Positions 1-8,760 of a stretch of 64,000 bases of DNA are shown piece by piece. Below the pieces are notes generated by a model. The model saw only the letters and a program-made list of their open reading frames with translations. It had not been told where the DNA came from and made no database searches. Source of the DNA: Streptomyces sp. SAT1 (lineage in GTDB: Bacteria > Actinomycetota > Actinomycetes > Streptomycetales > Streptomycetaceae). The position numbers and the translations under genes were made by a program. The stretch is from positions 4,501,501 to 4,565,500 of the forward strand of contig NZ_CP015849.1 in the NCBI RefSeq assembly GCF_001654495.1, written 5' to 3'. Each line of letters opens with the position of its first letter. Position 1 is the first letter of the stretch.

Positions 1-892
1 AACCGCCGGCGTAGCCCCGGGCCGCGAAGTCCGACGAGTAGTGCACCGCCTGCCCGCCGCTGAAGAACATCGCGTACGGCATGGGGGAGTGGTAGATCGT
101 CGACACATGGTGGCGTGACTTCCAGTAGACCTTGAACACACCGTCCCGGGTGGGCGTGGCCTCGGTGCCGAACCGCACCGCCATCGTCGACACCGTGCGC
201 CCGTCGATCATCCAGCGCAGCGTCCTGGTCGTCTTGTCGATGCACAGCACCCGGCCGGTCAGACAGCGCGCGTCCGGCGCCCCGGCCGGCTGGCCGCCCA
301 TCAGATACAGCTCCCACTGCCCCGGCTCGTGCGTCATCGCCCGCAGCCGCTGCCAGGTGACGGTGTCGGCGCGGCCGGTGACCGGCAGTCCGCGCTTGCC
401 CTGGAAGCCGCGCACGGCCTGCTCCGTGGCGTCGCCGTACGTCCCGGTGGGTCCCTCGGCGAGCCAGCCGACCTGGCGCAGCCGCGCCTGGAGCCTGCGT
501 ACGGCGAGGCCGCTGTCGCCGCGCGACCACAGGACGGGAGCGTCGGTCCGCGGGGCGGGGGCCGGAACCGGCCGCGTCTTCCCGCCGGAACCCGCCGACC
601 CGCCCGACCCGGTGGCGCCCGTGGACCCGGTGGAGCCGGTCGTGGCCTTGGGCTTGCCGTCGGACGCGCGGGCCTTCCCGCCGCTGTCGCCGCCGCTCCG
701 GTGGCCGCCCTGGCCGCCCGCGCCGCCGCCGGCGGGCCGGGTGGACGGGACCTCGATGTGCACGGGCGGGCGGTGCTGTCCGCCCGCGCCCGCGCTGGAG
801 CCCTCCTCGGCCGGCGTGCAGCCGAACACCCCGGCCAGCGCCCCGGCCGCGGCCACGCCCGCCGCCACCTTCCTGATGCCCCCGCTGCGCAT
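1..892 (-). CDS. L,D-transpeptidase lipoprotein with peptidoglycan-binding domain, 3' end outside window
   Basis: Cell-wall cross-linking enzyme of the YkuD family, predicted to act outside the membrane. The reading frame is open from the ATG at 892 to the window edge, so the C-terminus is missing. The N-terminus is a lipoprotein signal (basic MRSGGIRK, hydrophobic stretch, lipobox-like GVFGC with Cys25). A Gly/Ser/Pro-rich linker follows, then a peptidoglycan-binding repeat (LAVRRLQARLRQVGW ... TEQAVRGFQGKRGLPVTG) and the start of the YkuD fold (RCLTGRVLCIDKTTRTL ... FKVYWKSRHHVST). The catalytic SHGC segment would lie just beyond the edge, so activity cannot be judged. A second, unrelated-looking L,D-transpeptidase lies at 61441-62688. 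Confidence 0.85.
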   Translation of the reverse strand, partial: MRSGGIRKVAAGVAAAGALAGVFGCTPAEEGSSAGAGGQHRPPVHIEVPSTRPAGGGAGGQGGHRSGGDSGGKARASDGKPKATTGSTGSTGATGSGGSAGSGGKTRPVPAPAPRTDAPVLWSRGDSGLAVRRLQARLRQVGWLAEGPTGTYGDATEQAVRGFQGKRGLPVTGRADTVTWQRLRAMTHEPGQWELYLMGGQPAGAPDARCLTGRVLCIDKTTRTLRWMIDGRTVSTMAVRFGTEATPTRDGVFKVYWKSRHHVSTIYHSPMPYAMFFSGGQAVHYSSDFAARGYAGG

Positions 893-1057
893 ACGGCCCC
901 CCGCTGTCTCCACGGTGTGTGCGGTGCCCGCCGCCGTGGACCGCGGCACCCCACCGGACAGTCTTTCCACCCGCGCCCGGTGGCGAACCACGGCGCGAGG
1001 TGGGAAACAGGGGAAGGCAGGTGGAACGGAAGGAAACGGAGCGCACGGAGGCACGCC

Positions 1058-2638
1058 ATGGCACGCGAGTCGGAGTCGGGTCTGCCCGTCGAGCCGGTGT
1101 ACGGCCCGGACGCGCTGGAGGGATGGGACCCGGCGGTGGAGCTGGGGGAGCCGGGCGGATACCCGTTCACGCGGGGCGTGTACCCGTCGATGTACACGGG
1201 CCGCCCCTGGACGATGCGGCAGTACGCCGGGTTCGGCACGGCCGCCGAGTCCAACGCCCGCTACCGGCAGTTGATCGCGAACGGTACGACGGGCCTGTCG
1301 GTGGCGTTCGACCTGCCCACGCAGATGGGCCACGACTCGGACGCCCCCCTCGCGCGGGGCGAGGTGGGCCGGGTGGGGGTGGCGGTCGACTCGGTGGAGG
1401 ACATGCGGGTGCTGTTCGACGGGATCCCGCTGGACCGGGTGTCGACGTCGATGACGATCAACGCCCCGGCGGCGCCGCTGCTCCTGATGTACCGACTGGT
1501 CGCGGAGGAGCAGGGGGTGGCGGCGGAGAAGCTGACGGGGACGGTCCAGAACGACGTGCTCAAGGAGTACATCGCGCGGGGCACGTACATCTTCCCGCCC
1601 GAGCCGTCGCTGCGGCTGACCGCGGACGTCTTCCGGTACTGCCGGGCGGAGATGCCGCGGTGGAACACCATCTCGATCTCGGGCTACCACATGGCGGAGG
1701 CGGGAGCCTCGCCCGCGCAGGAGATCGCGTTCACGCTGGCGGACGGCATCGCGTACGTGCGCACGGCGATCGCGGCGGGCATGGACGTGGACGACTTCGC
1801 GCCCCGGCTGTCCTTCTTCTTCGTGGCCCGGACGACGCTCCTGGAGGAGGTCGCCAAGTTCCGTGCCGCGCGCCGGATCTGGGCGCGCGTGATGCGGGAG
1901 GAGTTCGGCGCGCGGGACCCGAGGTCGTGGATGCTGCGGTTCCACACGCAGACGGCGGGGGTGGCGCTGACCGCGCAGCAGCCCGAGGTCAACCTCGTCC
2001 GGGTGGCGGTGCAGGGCCTGGCGGCCGTCCTCGGCGGCACGCAGTCGCTGCACACCAACGCCTTCGACGAGGCCCTCGCGCTGCCCACGGACACCTCCGC
2101 GCGGCTGGCGCTGCGGACGCAGCAGGTCCTGGCCCACGAGACCGATGTGACCGCGACCGTCGACCCCTTCGCCGGGTCCTACGCCATCGAGCGGATGACC
2201 GGCGACATCGAGGCGGCCGCCCGGCTCCTGATGGACCGGGTCGAGGAGCTGGGCGGGGCGGTCGCCGCGATCGAACGCGGCTTCCAGAAGGGCGAAATCG
2301 AGCGGAACGCGTACCGCATCGCGCGGGAGACCGACTCCGGGGAGCGGGTCGTCGTCGGCGTCAACCGCTTCCGGCTCGACGAGGAGGAACCGTACGAGCC
2401 GCTGCGCGTCGACCCCGCCGTCGAGGCCCGGCAGGCGCAGCGCCTCGCCGCGCTCCGCGCCGCCCGCGACCAGCCGGCCGTGGACACCGCCCTGACCGCC
2501 CTGAAGCGGGTGGCGGAGGGCGACGGCAACGTCCTCCTGCCCATGAAGGAGGCGCTGCGGGAGCGCGCCACGGTGGGCGAGGTGTGCGGCGCGCTGCGCG
2601 AGGTGTGGGGGAGCCACAGGCCGCCGGACGCGTACTGA
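1058..2638 (+). CDS. Acyl-CoA mutase large subunit, methylmalonyl-CoA mutase type, lacking B12 domain
   Basis: Adenosylcobalamin-dependent carbon-skeleton mutase, TIM-barrel subunit of 526 aa. ATG 1058 is chosen because it is preceded by a GGAGGC-like site and gives the family's usual N-terminus. Residues that in Propionibacterium methylmalonyl-CoA mutase contact the substrate carboxylate are present: Tyr56 in WTMRQYAGF (equivalent to Tyr89), Arg174 in IARGTYIFPP (Arg207) and His211 in SISGYHMAEAG (His244). Isobutyryl-CoA mutase IcmA is known to carry Phe and Gln at the first two positions, so a carboxylated acyl-CoA is the better guess for substrate. The protein ends at the barrel with no DxHxxG cobalamin-binding domain. 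It must therefore pair with a separate B12 subunit, which is not in this window. Confidence 0.88.
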   Translation: MARESESGLPVEPVYGPDALEGWDPAVELGEPGGYPFTRGVYPSMYTGRPWTMRQYAGFGTAAESNARYRQLIANGTTGLSVAFDLPTQMGHDSDAPLARGEVGRVGVAVDSVEDMRVLFDGIPLDRVSTSMTINAPAAPLLLMYRLVAEEQGVAAEKLTGTVQNDVLKEYIARGTYIFPPEPSLRLTADVFRYCRAEMPRWNTISISGYHMAEAGASPAQEIAFTLADGIAYVRTAIAAGMDVDDFAPRLSFFFVARTTLLEEVAKFRAARRIWARVMREEFGARDPRSWMLRFHTQTAGVALTAQQPEVNLVRVAVQGLAAVLGGTQSLHTNAFDEALALPTDTSARLALRTQQVLAHETDVTATVDPFAGSYAIERMTGDIEAAARLLMDRVEELGGAVAAIERGFQKGEIERNAYRIARETDSGERVVVGVNRFRLDEEEPYEPLRVDPAVEARQAQRLAALRAARDQPAVDTALTALKRVAEGDGNVLLPMKEALRERATVGEVCGALREVWGSHRPPDAY

Positions 2639-2681
2639 GCGGGGGCCGGGGCCGCCCGTCTCGTCCCCCGGGACATCTCCC

Positions 2682-2709
2682 GGAGTGTCGTACTGCCGTG
2701 CGACACTCC
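2682..2709. promoter_or_regulatory. Perfect inverted repeat directly before the lysE-family start codon
   Basis: GGAGTGTCG at 2682-2690 and CGACACTCC at 2701-2709 are exact 9-bp inverted arms around a 10-bp spacer. The right arm ends four bases before the ATG at 2714, and no separate ribosome-binding site fits in that gap. The site could be an operator for a repressor of the exporter, or a hairpin masking the start. I infer regulation from position only. Confidence 0.6.
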
Positions 2710-2713
2710 AGCC

Positions 2714-3367
2714 ATGTTCGGCGTCATCGATCTCCCCACCTATCTGGCGGGCCTCGTCCTCATCGTGCTGCTCCCCGGGCCCAACTCGCTCTATGTGCTG
2801 TCGGTGGCCGCCCGGCGCGGCGTCCGCTCCGGGTACACCGCGGCGGCGGGCGTCTGGTGCGGGGACACCGTGCTGATGACCCTGTCGGCGGCCGGGGTCG
2901 CCTCCCTGCTCAAGGGGAACGCCCTGCTGTTCGGGATCGTGAAGTACGCGGGCGCCGGATACCTCACCTGGCTGGCGATCGGGATGCTGCGCGCCGCCTG
3001 GGCCATGTGGCGCACCCGGCGCGAGCGCACCGCCGAGGCCGGCCCGGACGCGGGCGGCCCCGCCGACGAGCGGCCCTTCCGCCGGGCCCTGGTCGTCAGT
3101 CTGTTCAACCCGAAGGCGATCCTGTTCTTCGTCGCCTTCTTCGTGCAGTTCGTCGACCCGGGCTACGCCTACCCCGCTCTCTCCTTCGTCGTGCTCGGCG
3201 CCTTCGCCCAGGTGGCCAGCTTCCTGTATCTGAGCGCCCTGATCTTCAGCGGCACCAGGCTGGCCGCCGCCTTCCGCCGCCGCAAGCGGCTGTCGGCGGG
3301 GGCGACCTCGGCGGCGGGCGCGCTGTTCCTGGGCTTCGCGGTCAAGCTGTCGCTGGCCGGCGCGTAG
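2714..3367 (+). CDS. LysE/RhtB-family amino-acid exporter
   Basis: Integral membrane exporter of amino acids or related metabolites, 217 aa, the usual family length. The family signature is visible near the N-terminus (LVLIVLLPGPNSLYVLSVAARRGVRSGY), followed by five to six hydrophobic segments. NPKAILFFVAFFVQF at about residues 134-148 matches the conserved mid-protein motif. The gene is monocistronic, convergent with the glycosyltransferase at 3410, and preceded by a strong inverted repeat. Substrate cannot be deduced from sequence. Confidence 0.88.
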   Translation: MFGVIDLPTYLAGLVLIVLLPGPNSLYVLSVAARRGVRSGYTAAAGVWCGDTVLMTLSAAGVASLLKGNALLFGIVKYAGAGYLTWLAIGMLRAAWAMWRTRRERTAEAGPDAGGPADERPFRRALVVSLFNPKAILFFVAFFVQFVDPGYAYPALSFVVLGAFAQVASFLYLSALIFSGTRLAAAFRRRKRLSAGATSAAGALFLGFAVKLSLAGA

Positions 3368-3409
3368 CCGCCCGCCGGACCCGCTCGCGCGGCCCGGCGG
3401 CCGGCCGGC

Positions 3410-4771
3410 TCAGGCTCCGCGGCCCGCCCCGCGCCGCAGGGCCCGCGCCTGCCGGGCCACCCGCCGCAGGGTCTTGTTGCGCGGGATGAACGCCAGTTGC
3501 CGTGGCACCCCGCCGGGCAGCCCCAGGGCGGTCAGCCGGCGGCGCTTGAAGTAGCGCAGGGTGCGCGGACCCGGGTGGGCGGCGAGATACCGCTCCGCGT
3601 CCCCGCGCAGCCCCGGGCAGATCCTCGGCCGCATCGCGAAGGAGACCGCCCGGACCAGTTCGGCCAGCGCCGCCACGGCCGCCGGGGCGGCCGGCCCCGC
3701 GCCGGGCTCCTGCCCGGCCACCGCCGCCGCGTCGGCCAGGTCGGGCAGCAGCGCGTCGACGATCGTCACGGGCACCCGGTTGCTGTTCTCGTACGGCGTC
3801 AGCCGCTCCAGCAGCATGCCGGTGCCGGTACGGGCCACCGGCAGCCCGTACAGCGTGGAGGCGGTGAGCAGCGCGGTGGAGAAGCAGCCGACCACCAGCG
3901 CGGGCCGCGCCCGCTGGTACAGCACCTCGGCGAGGACCGGCACGTCGAGCACCGTCAGCTCGGCGCCCAGCTCCGCCGCCTCCCGCTCCAGCGCCCGCGA
4001 CCAGTGGGCCGGTGCGGAGGGGTGCGGCTTGAAGACGACCCGGCTGTGGCCGAGCGCCACGGCGCCCCGCAGCATCCGCACGTGCAGGGCCTCCTCCTCC
4101 TCGGCGGTGAGGATGCCCAGCGCGGCCAGGTACTGCCCCAGCAGCAGGGCCGGTCCGTCCGGCAGGTCCGGCAGCTCCGGGGCGGCGTCGGCGAGCTGGG
4201 CCAGCACCTCGACGAAGGCGTCCGCGGGAATCACCTCCGGCGCCACGCCGAACTCGGTGAGCAGCACCGGCCGCAGGCCCGGTACCAGGTCCAGGTGGAG
4301 CAGCCGGTCGATGCGGGTGCCCACCAGCGGGTCGAGCTTGTTGCGGGTGGGGCCGTAGCTCATCAGGCCGTCGGCGTAGACGGTGACCGGCGCGCCGGTG
4401 AAGATCCGGCAGACCGCGAGCGCCGGGTCGACCTGGATCGACTCGACGGCCAGCTCGACGTCGTCGTCCCCCAGGTTCCACAGCAGCCGCAGATGCCGCT
4501 CCCACAGCGGTACGTCGTCCGGGCGCGGGGACCAGCCGCCCGGGTGGGCGGGGGAGACGGTCTCGTTCCAGGACAGCACCTCGTCGAACCGGTGGCGCAG
4601 CCGGGCGAACCCGGCCAGTTCGTCCAGGGACGGTGTGGTCTCCGGGTTCGCCGTGGTGTTGCAGACGAGCAGGATGCGCCGGCCGGCCTGGCCGAAGCAG
4701 CCGGCGTCGAGGGCGGCGGCGAGCGTGGCGGCGCCGTACAGCGTCGAGGCGAGGAAGATCCGGGTGGTCAC
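3410..4771 (-). CDS. Polysialyltransferase-family (POLYST) glycosyltransferase
   Basis: Probable glycosyltransferase of 453 aa that adds or polymerises a nonulosonic-acid residue in a cell-wall polymer. It starts at a GTG overlapping the stop of the upstream GT2 gene (GTGA), so the two are translationally coupled. The N-terminus MTTRIFLASTLYGAATLAAAL resembles the nucleotide-binding half of this family. Characteristic blocks are YADGLMSYGPTRNKL and VVFKPHPSAPAHW, and the C-terminal third is Arg-rich. Its link to sialic-type sugars is supported by neuA and neuB across the divergent intergenic region. Exact linkage and donor (CMP-Kdn or CMP-Neu5Ac-like) are inferred. Confidence 0.75.
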   Translation of the reverse strand: MTTRIFLASTLYGAATLAAALDAGCFGQAGRRILLVCNTTANPETTPSLDELAGFARLRHRFDEVLSWNETVSPAHPGGWSPRPDDVPLWERHLRLLWNLGDDDVELAVESIQVDPALAVCRIFTGAPVTVYADGLMSYGPTRNKLDPLVGTRIDRLLHLDLVPGLRPVLLTEFGVAPEVIPADAFVEVLAQLADAAPELPDLPDGPALLLGQYLAALGILTAEEEEALHVRMLRGAVALGHSRVVFKPHPSAPAHWSRALEREAAELGAELTVLDVPVLAEVLYQRARPALVVGCFSTALLTASTLYGLPVARTGTGMLLERLTPYENSNRVPVTIVDALLPDLADAAAVAGQEPGAGPAAPAAVAALAELVRAVSFAMRPRICPGLRGDAERYLAAHPGPRTLRYFKRRRLTALGLPGGVPRQLAFIPRNKTLRRVARQARALRRGAGRGA

Positions 4772-5748
4772 GCGGCGGCCCCCGTGATGGCGGCCGGGCG
4801 GCGGCGCAGCCGGCGCAGCCGGGTGGCGCGCCGGACGTCCATGGAGTCCAGTGCCTCGTCCAGGACGCCCTGCGGCATCCGGCGCAGGGCGCGCGCGCCG
4901 AGCGACCTCAGTCTCCGTGCCACCGGCGGTTCGAACCTCTCGGCGGAGCCCAGATGGTGGGCGAGGATCGCGCAGTAGGTGCGCACGGCCTTGGGCAGCA
5001 GCAGCTCCGCATCCCGGTCCCGGGCGGTTTCCTCTAGGACCTGGTCGAAGGCGCGCAGGAAGTCGAGCTGGCGCACATCGCCGATCTGGGTGAGCGAGGT
5101 GGCCACGCCCCGCCGGTAGTGGACGCCCAGCAGACCGCAGACGGCGAAGGACTCCGCCTCCCGGTGCAGCCTCCAGATCCACGGCCGGTCCTCGGCCGTG
5201 CGCAGCCCGTCCGTGAAGTGCAGCAGGCCCCGCTCCAGCAGCCGCCGGTGGTAGACGCCCGCCCACGCGTAGGCGTAGTCGACCGGCGTGGTGCGGTCGG
5301 CGGGCAGGATCGCCGCCCGCGGGTCGAGGACCACCCCGCGCCGGCCGTGCGGCACCCGGTGCACGCTGCGCGCCCGCCCGGCGCACTGCACATGGTCGGC
5401 GCGGACGAAGTCGCAGCCCAGTTCCTCGATCACGGCGAGCAGCCGCGGGTAGTAGCCGGGGGCCAGCCAGTCGTCGCCGTCCAGGAACGTCACGTACTCG
5501 CCGCGTGCCCGGTCCAGCCCCGTGTTGCGCGCGGTCGCCAGACCGCCGTTCCGCTCGCGCCGGACGAGGACCGCACCGGGCAGTTCGCGTTCCGCGCGGG
5601 CGAGGACATCCGGGGTTCCATCGCTCGAACAGTCGTCGACGAGTATGAATTCGAAATCTCCACGTGCGTTCGAATGCAGACTCTTCAAGGTGTCGGGTGC
5701 GTATTGCCGCACGTTGTAGAACGGCACGATGACGGAGAGCTTGACCAC
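4768..5748 (-). CDS. Family 2 glycosyltransferase (GT-A fold)
   Basis: Glycosyltransferase of 326 aa for cell-wall glycopolymer assembly. The GT2 core is clear: KLSVIVPFYNVRQY at the start, FEFILVDDCSSDGT, GGLATARNTGLDRARGEYVTFLDGDDW with the DxD motif, then a C-terminal helical region. GTG 5748 is chosen because it begins immediately before the conserved beta-strand; upstream codons in this frame read into the divergent promoter region. No convincing Shine-Dalgarno sequence precedes it. It forms a two-gene operon with the polysialyltransferase-like gene and is divergent from the neuA/neuB operon. Confidence 0.82.
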   Translation of the reverse strand: MVKLSVIVPFYNVRQYAPDTLKSLHSNARGDFEFILVDDCSSDGTPDVLARAERELPGAVLVRRERNGGLATARNTGLDRARGEYVTFLDGDDWLAPGYYPRLLAVIEELGCDFVRADHVQCAGRARSVHRVPHGRRGVVLDPRAAILPADRTTPVDYAYAWAGVYHRRLLERGLLHFTDGLRTAEDRPWIWRLHREAESFAVCGLLGVHYRRGVATSLTQIGDVRQLDFLRAFDQVLEETARDRDAELLLPKAVRTYCAILAHHLGSAERFEPPVARRLRSLGARALRRMPQGVLDEALDSMDVRRATRLRRLRRRPAAITGAAA

Positions 5749-5934
5749 GTGTGTGACGTTAGGGCGCGGCTCCCGCCCGTGTCCTGACCGCCGGTTCGCC
5801 CCGGGGTGAACGGCTTGTGGCGATGGTGTGAACCGGACTCCCCGGCGCACGCGCACGCCGCCGATTCGGCGTTCGTAGACGTGCTCTTCACTGTTTGTTG
5901 CATTCAGGTTGGGCCGGATCTAGAAATGCCTTCC

Positions 5935-5947
5935 TAGCGTTTTCGTC
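5935..5947 (+). promoter_or_regulatory. Putative leaderless promoter of the nonulosonic-acid operon
   Basis: A TAGCGT -10 hexamer at 5935-5940 ends seven bases before the GTG at 5948, the spacing expected when transcription begins at the start codon itself. The surrounding stretch 5880-5947 is noticeably AT-rich compared with its neighbours. No good -35 is evident at 17-18 bp. Confidence 0.5.
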
Positions 5948-7306
5948 GTGGCAGCAAGTGCAACGAACTCCCTCCGGGCCGCCGTTCTCGCCGATTCTGA
6001 CACCAGATGGAAATGGGGTGCGCTCACCGCACAGCGCGTCGCCCCCGCCGGCGCCGCCGTCCGGCTCGACGGCTACCTCCTGCGGGGCCGTGCCACCCCT
6101 ACCCCCCGCCAGCTGACGGAGGTCGGCGTCCGCGCCGACTCGCTCCGCGAGGTGAGCGCGGCCGAGTTCCTGCACGGGCTGCGGCAGGACACCGCAGCCG
6201 AGCCCTACGACCTGCTCGTCCTCGCCCTCGTCGGCGGCGGCGTCCAGGCCGTACTGCACGGGCTGCGGCACACCTGGCAGGGCGCCGCCCGGCGGCCCGT
6301 GGTCGTCACCGGCTATGTCGGCGTCGTCTACGAGAAGCTCACCGACGGCCTGCTGCTGCGGCACGGCGCCGACCTCGTGCTCGCCAACTCCCGTCAGGAC
6401 GCGGAGCGTTTCCGCGCCGTCTACGAGGGTGTGGGCGCCGACGCGGCCGCGGTCACCGAGGCGGCCCTGCCCTTCCTCGGCGGCGCCCCTTACACCGGCG
6501 CGCACGACCCGTACACCGTGGTGTTCGCCGCGCAGCCCTCCGTGCCGGAGAGCCGCCGGGACCGCGCCTACCTGCTGGAGCGGCTGATCCGGCACGCCCG
6601 GCTGCACCCCGGGCGCGAGGTGCTGCTCAAGCTGCGCTCCAAGCCGGGCGAGCACACCACCCACATCGAGGAACTGCCGTACCAGAAGCTGGCGCGCCGG
6701 CTCACGCTGCCGCCCAACCTGCGCCTGGTCCACGGGCACATGGGAGAGGTGCTGGACCGCACCGACCTGCTGGTGACGGTCAGTTCCACCGCCGCCCTGG
6801 AGGCGCTGCACCGCCGGGTACCCACCGCCGTCCTCACCGACCTCGGGGTGCGCGAGGCGCTCGGCAACCACCACTTCACCGGTTCCGGCTGCCTCGCCTC
6901 CTGGGACCGGCTGGATGCCGGGTACCGGCCCGTGCCCGAGGAGGACTGGCTGGCCCGGCAGGGCGTCGCTCCGGGGGGCGCGCCCGCCGGGCCCGGCACC
7001 CCCGGCGAGGACGCGTACGCCACCGCCTTCGACGAGGCCCGGGAGAAGATCGCCGGCCTGCTCGGCGAGCGCGGCGCGCTGCCCCCGCTCGCCCCCTACT
7101 ACACCCCCACGACCGCGCCCGGCTATCTGCCGGGCCTCCTCGCCCGCCACCACCTCGGGCCCGACGGCGCGCCGCTGCCGGGCGCACCGGCCGCCGGCCG
7201 GGAGCCCGGAGCGGTCCGGCGGACCCTCCGCCGCGCCGCCCGCGGCGCCTACCGCCACGGTGTGCAGCGCGTGGCACCGGTGATCCGGCGGATGGGCGAG
7301 CTGTGA
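5948..7306 (+). CDS. DUF6716-like putative glycosyltransferase of the nonulosonic-acid cluster
   Basis: 452-aa protein, first gene of the neuA/neuB operon. I recognise the type (DUF6716 in Streptomyces cell-wall clusters) but not a proven activity. It has Rossmann-like segments (YDLLVLALVGGGVQAVL, RPVVVTGYVGVVYEKL), a C-terminal half reminiscent of GT-B enzymes (VLLKLRSKPGEHTTH, LDRTDLLVTVSSTAALEALHR), and a Pro/Gly-rich basic tail. The start GTG has no Shine-Dalgarno but sits seven bases after a -10 hexamer, so it may be leaderless. Context suggests a transfer step onto the same polymer built by the two divergent glycosyltransferases. Confidence 0.65.
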   Translation: MAASATNSLRAAVLADSDTRWKWGALTAQRVAPAGAAVRLDGYLLRGRATPTPRQLTEVGVRADSLREVSAAEFLHGLRQDTAAEPYDLLVLALVGGGVQAVLHGLRHTWQGAARRPVVVTGYVGVVYEKLTDGLLLRHGADLVLANSRQDAERFRAVYEGVGADAAAVTEAALPFLGGAPYTGAHDPYTVVFAAQPSVPESRRDRAYLLERLIRHARLHPGREVLLKLRSKPGEHTTHIEELPYQKLARRLTLPPNLRLVHGHMGEVLDRTDLLVTVSSTAALEALHRRVPTAVLTDLGVREALGNHHFTGSGCLASWDRLDAGYRPVPEEDWLARQGVAPGGAPAGPGTPGEDAYATAFDEAREKIAGLLGERGALPPLAPYYTPTTAPGYLPGLLARHHLGPDGAPLPGAPAAGREPGAVRRTLRRAARGAYRHGVQRVAPVIRRMGEL

Positions 7307-7380
7307 GCGGCCCGGCCCCCCGCCCCGGCCGTCCGGTCCCGTACGCGAGCGGCCCGGCCCCACGTCAAGGAGCAGAAGCC

Positions 7381-8760
7381 ATGTCCCACCCGGAAGCGTG
7401 CCAGGGCGCCCCGGCGCACCGCGTCCTCGCGGTGATCCCCGCGCGCGGCGGCTCCAAGGGCGTGCCCGCCAAGAACCTCGCCCCCGTCGGCGGCGTCCCG
7501 CTGGTGGCACGGGCGGTGCGCGCGTGCCGCGCCGCCCGGCTCGTGACGGACGTCGTGGTCTCCACCGACGACCGGGCGATCGCCGCGGTGGCCCGCGGGG
7601 CGGGCGCCGAGGTGGTGCTGCGGCCGGCCGCGATAGCGGGCGACACCGCCACCTCCGAGGCGGCCGTCCTGCACGCGCTGGACGCCCACGAGGCGCTGCG
7701 CGGCGCGGCGGTCGACGTGGTGCTCCTGGTGCAGTGCACCAGCCCGTTCCTGACCCGCGAGGACATCGACGGGGTCGCCCGCGCGGTCGTCGAGGACGGC
7801 GCGGACACGGCGGTGACCGTGGCGGCCTTCCACGGGTTCCTGTGGCGGTCGGCCGAGGACGCGGCGGGCGCGGCGAGCGTGGCGGGCGCGGCGGGCGTGG
7901 CGGCCGGGGTGGATCCCGCGTACACCGGCGCGGCCGCGGTGGGGGGCGCACACGGCGCGGACGCTCCGCGCGCCGGTACCGTCACCATCGAGCCCGCCAC
8001 CGGCGGCTACGGCGTCAACCACGACAAGTCCTTCCGCCCCCGCCGCCAGGACCGCCCGCAGGACCTGCTGGAGACCGGTGCCGCCTACGCGATGGACGCG
8101 GCGGGCTTCCGTGTCCACCGGCACCGCTTCTTCGGCCGCACCGAGCCGGTCCGCACCGACCCGGCGCGCGTCCTGGAGATCGACGACCCGCACGACCTGG
8201 CCCGCGCCCGCGCCCTCGCGCCCCTGTTCGACGCCGACGCGGTGCCCGCGGGCCCGCGCCCGACGGCCGCCGACATCGACGCGGTCGTCCTCGACTTCGA
8301 CGGCACCCAGACCGACGACCGGGTGCTGATCGACTCCGACGGGCGGGAGTTCGTCTCCGTGCACCGCGGCGACGGACTCGGCATCGCGGCGCTGCGCAGG
8401 AGCGGCCTGAAGATGCTGATCCTCTCCACGGAGCGCAACCCGGTCGTCGCCGCCCGCGCCCGCAAGCTCGGACTGCCGGTGCTGCACGGCGTCGACCGCA
8501 AGGACCTCGCCCTCGAGCAGTGGTGCGAGGAGCAGGGCATCGCCCCCGGGCGCGTCCTCTACGTCGGCAACGACGTCAACGACCTGCCGTGCCTCGCCCT
8601 CGTCGGCTGGCCGGTGGCGGTCGCCGACGCCCACGACGCCGTACGCGCCGCCGCCCGCGCCGTCACCACCGTCCCCGGCGGCCACGGCGCCGTCCGGGAG
8701 ATCGCCGACTGGATCCTCGGTCCCTCCCTCGCCCCCTCCCCGAGTAAGGAATCCCGATGA
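7381..8760 (+). CDS. neuA: CMP-nonulosonate cytidylyltransferase fused to KdsC-type HAD phosphatase
   Basis: Bifunctional 459-aa enzyme. Residues 12-280 are a CMP-sialic-acid-synthetase-type cytidylyltransferase (LAVIPARGGSKGVPAKN nucleotide loop, VVSTDD, QCTSPF). Residues 298-440 are a HAD phosphatase (DFDGT at 305-309 with the nucleophile Asp, LILSTER, Lys of DRKDL, GNDVND at 396-401). Between about 158 and 200 lies an Ala/Gly/Val low-complexity insert not expected in the cytidylyltransferase core. The phosphatase domain suggests that the synthase product is a 9-phosphate that this protein dephosphorylates before activation. A strong AAGGAG precedes the ATG, and the stop overlaps neuB by four bases (ATGA). 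Confidence 0.85.
   Translation: MSHPEACQGAPAHRVLAVIPARGGSKGVPAKNLAPVGGVPLVARAVRACRAARLVTDVVVSTDDRAIAAVARGAGAEVVLRPAAIAGDTATSEAAVLHALDAHEALRGAAVDVVLLVQCTSPFLTREDIDGVARAVVEDGADTAVTVAAFHGFLWRSAEDAAGAASVAGAAGVAAGVDPAYTGAAAVGGAHGADAPRAGTVTIEPATGGYGVNHDKSFRPRRQDRPQDLLETGAAYAMDAAGFRVHRHRFFGRTEPVRTDPARVLEIDDPHDLARARALAPLFDADAVPAGPRPTAADIDAVVLDFDGTQTDDRVLIDSDGREFVSVHRGDGLGIAALRRSGLKMLILSTERNPVVAARARKLGLPVLHGVDRKDLALEQWCEEQGIAPGRVLYVGNDVNDLPCLALVGWPVAVADAHDAVRAAARAVTTVPGGHGAVREIADWILGPSLAPSPSKESR

Noticed and set aside
919..3489. Long Arg/Gly/Ala-rich plus-strand frame overlapping the mutase and LysE genes
   Set aside because: It crosses two well-supported genes in another frame and has the composition of an out-of-frame high-GC read-through.
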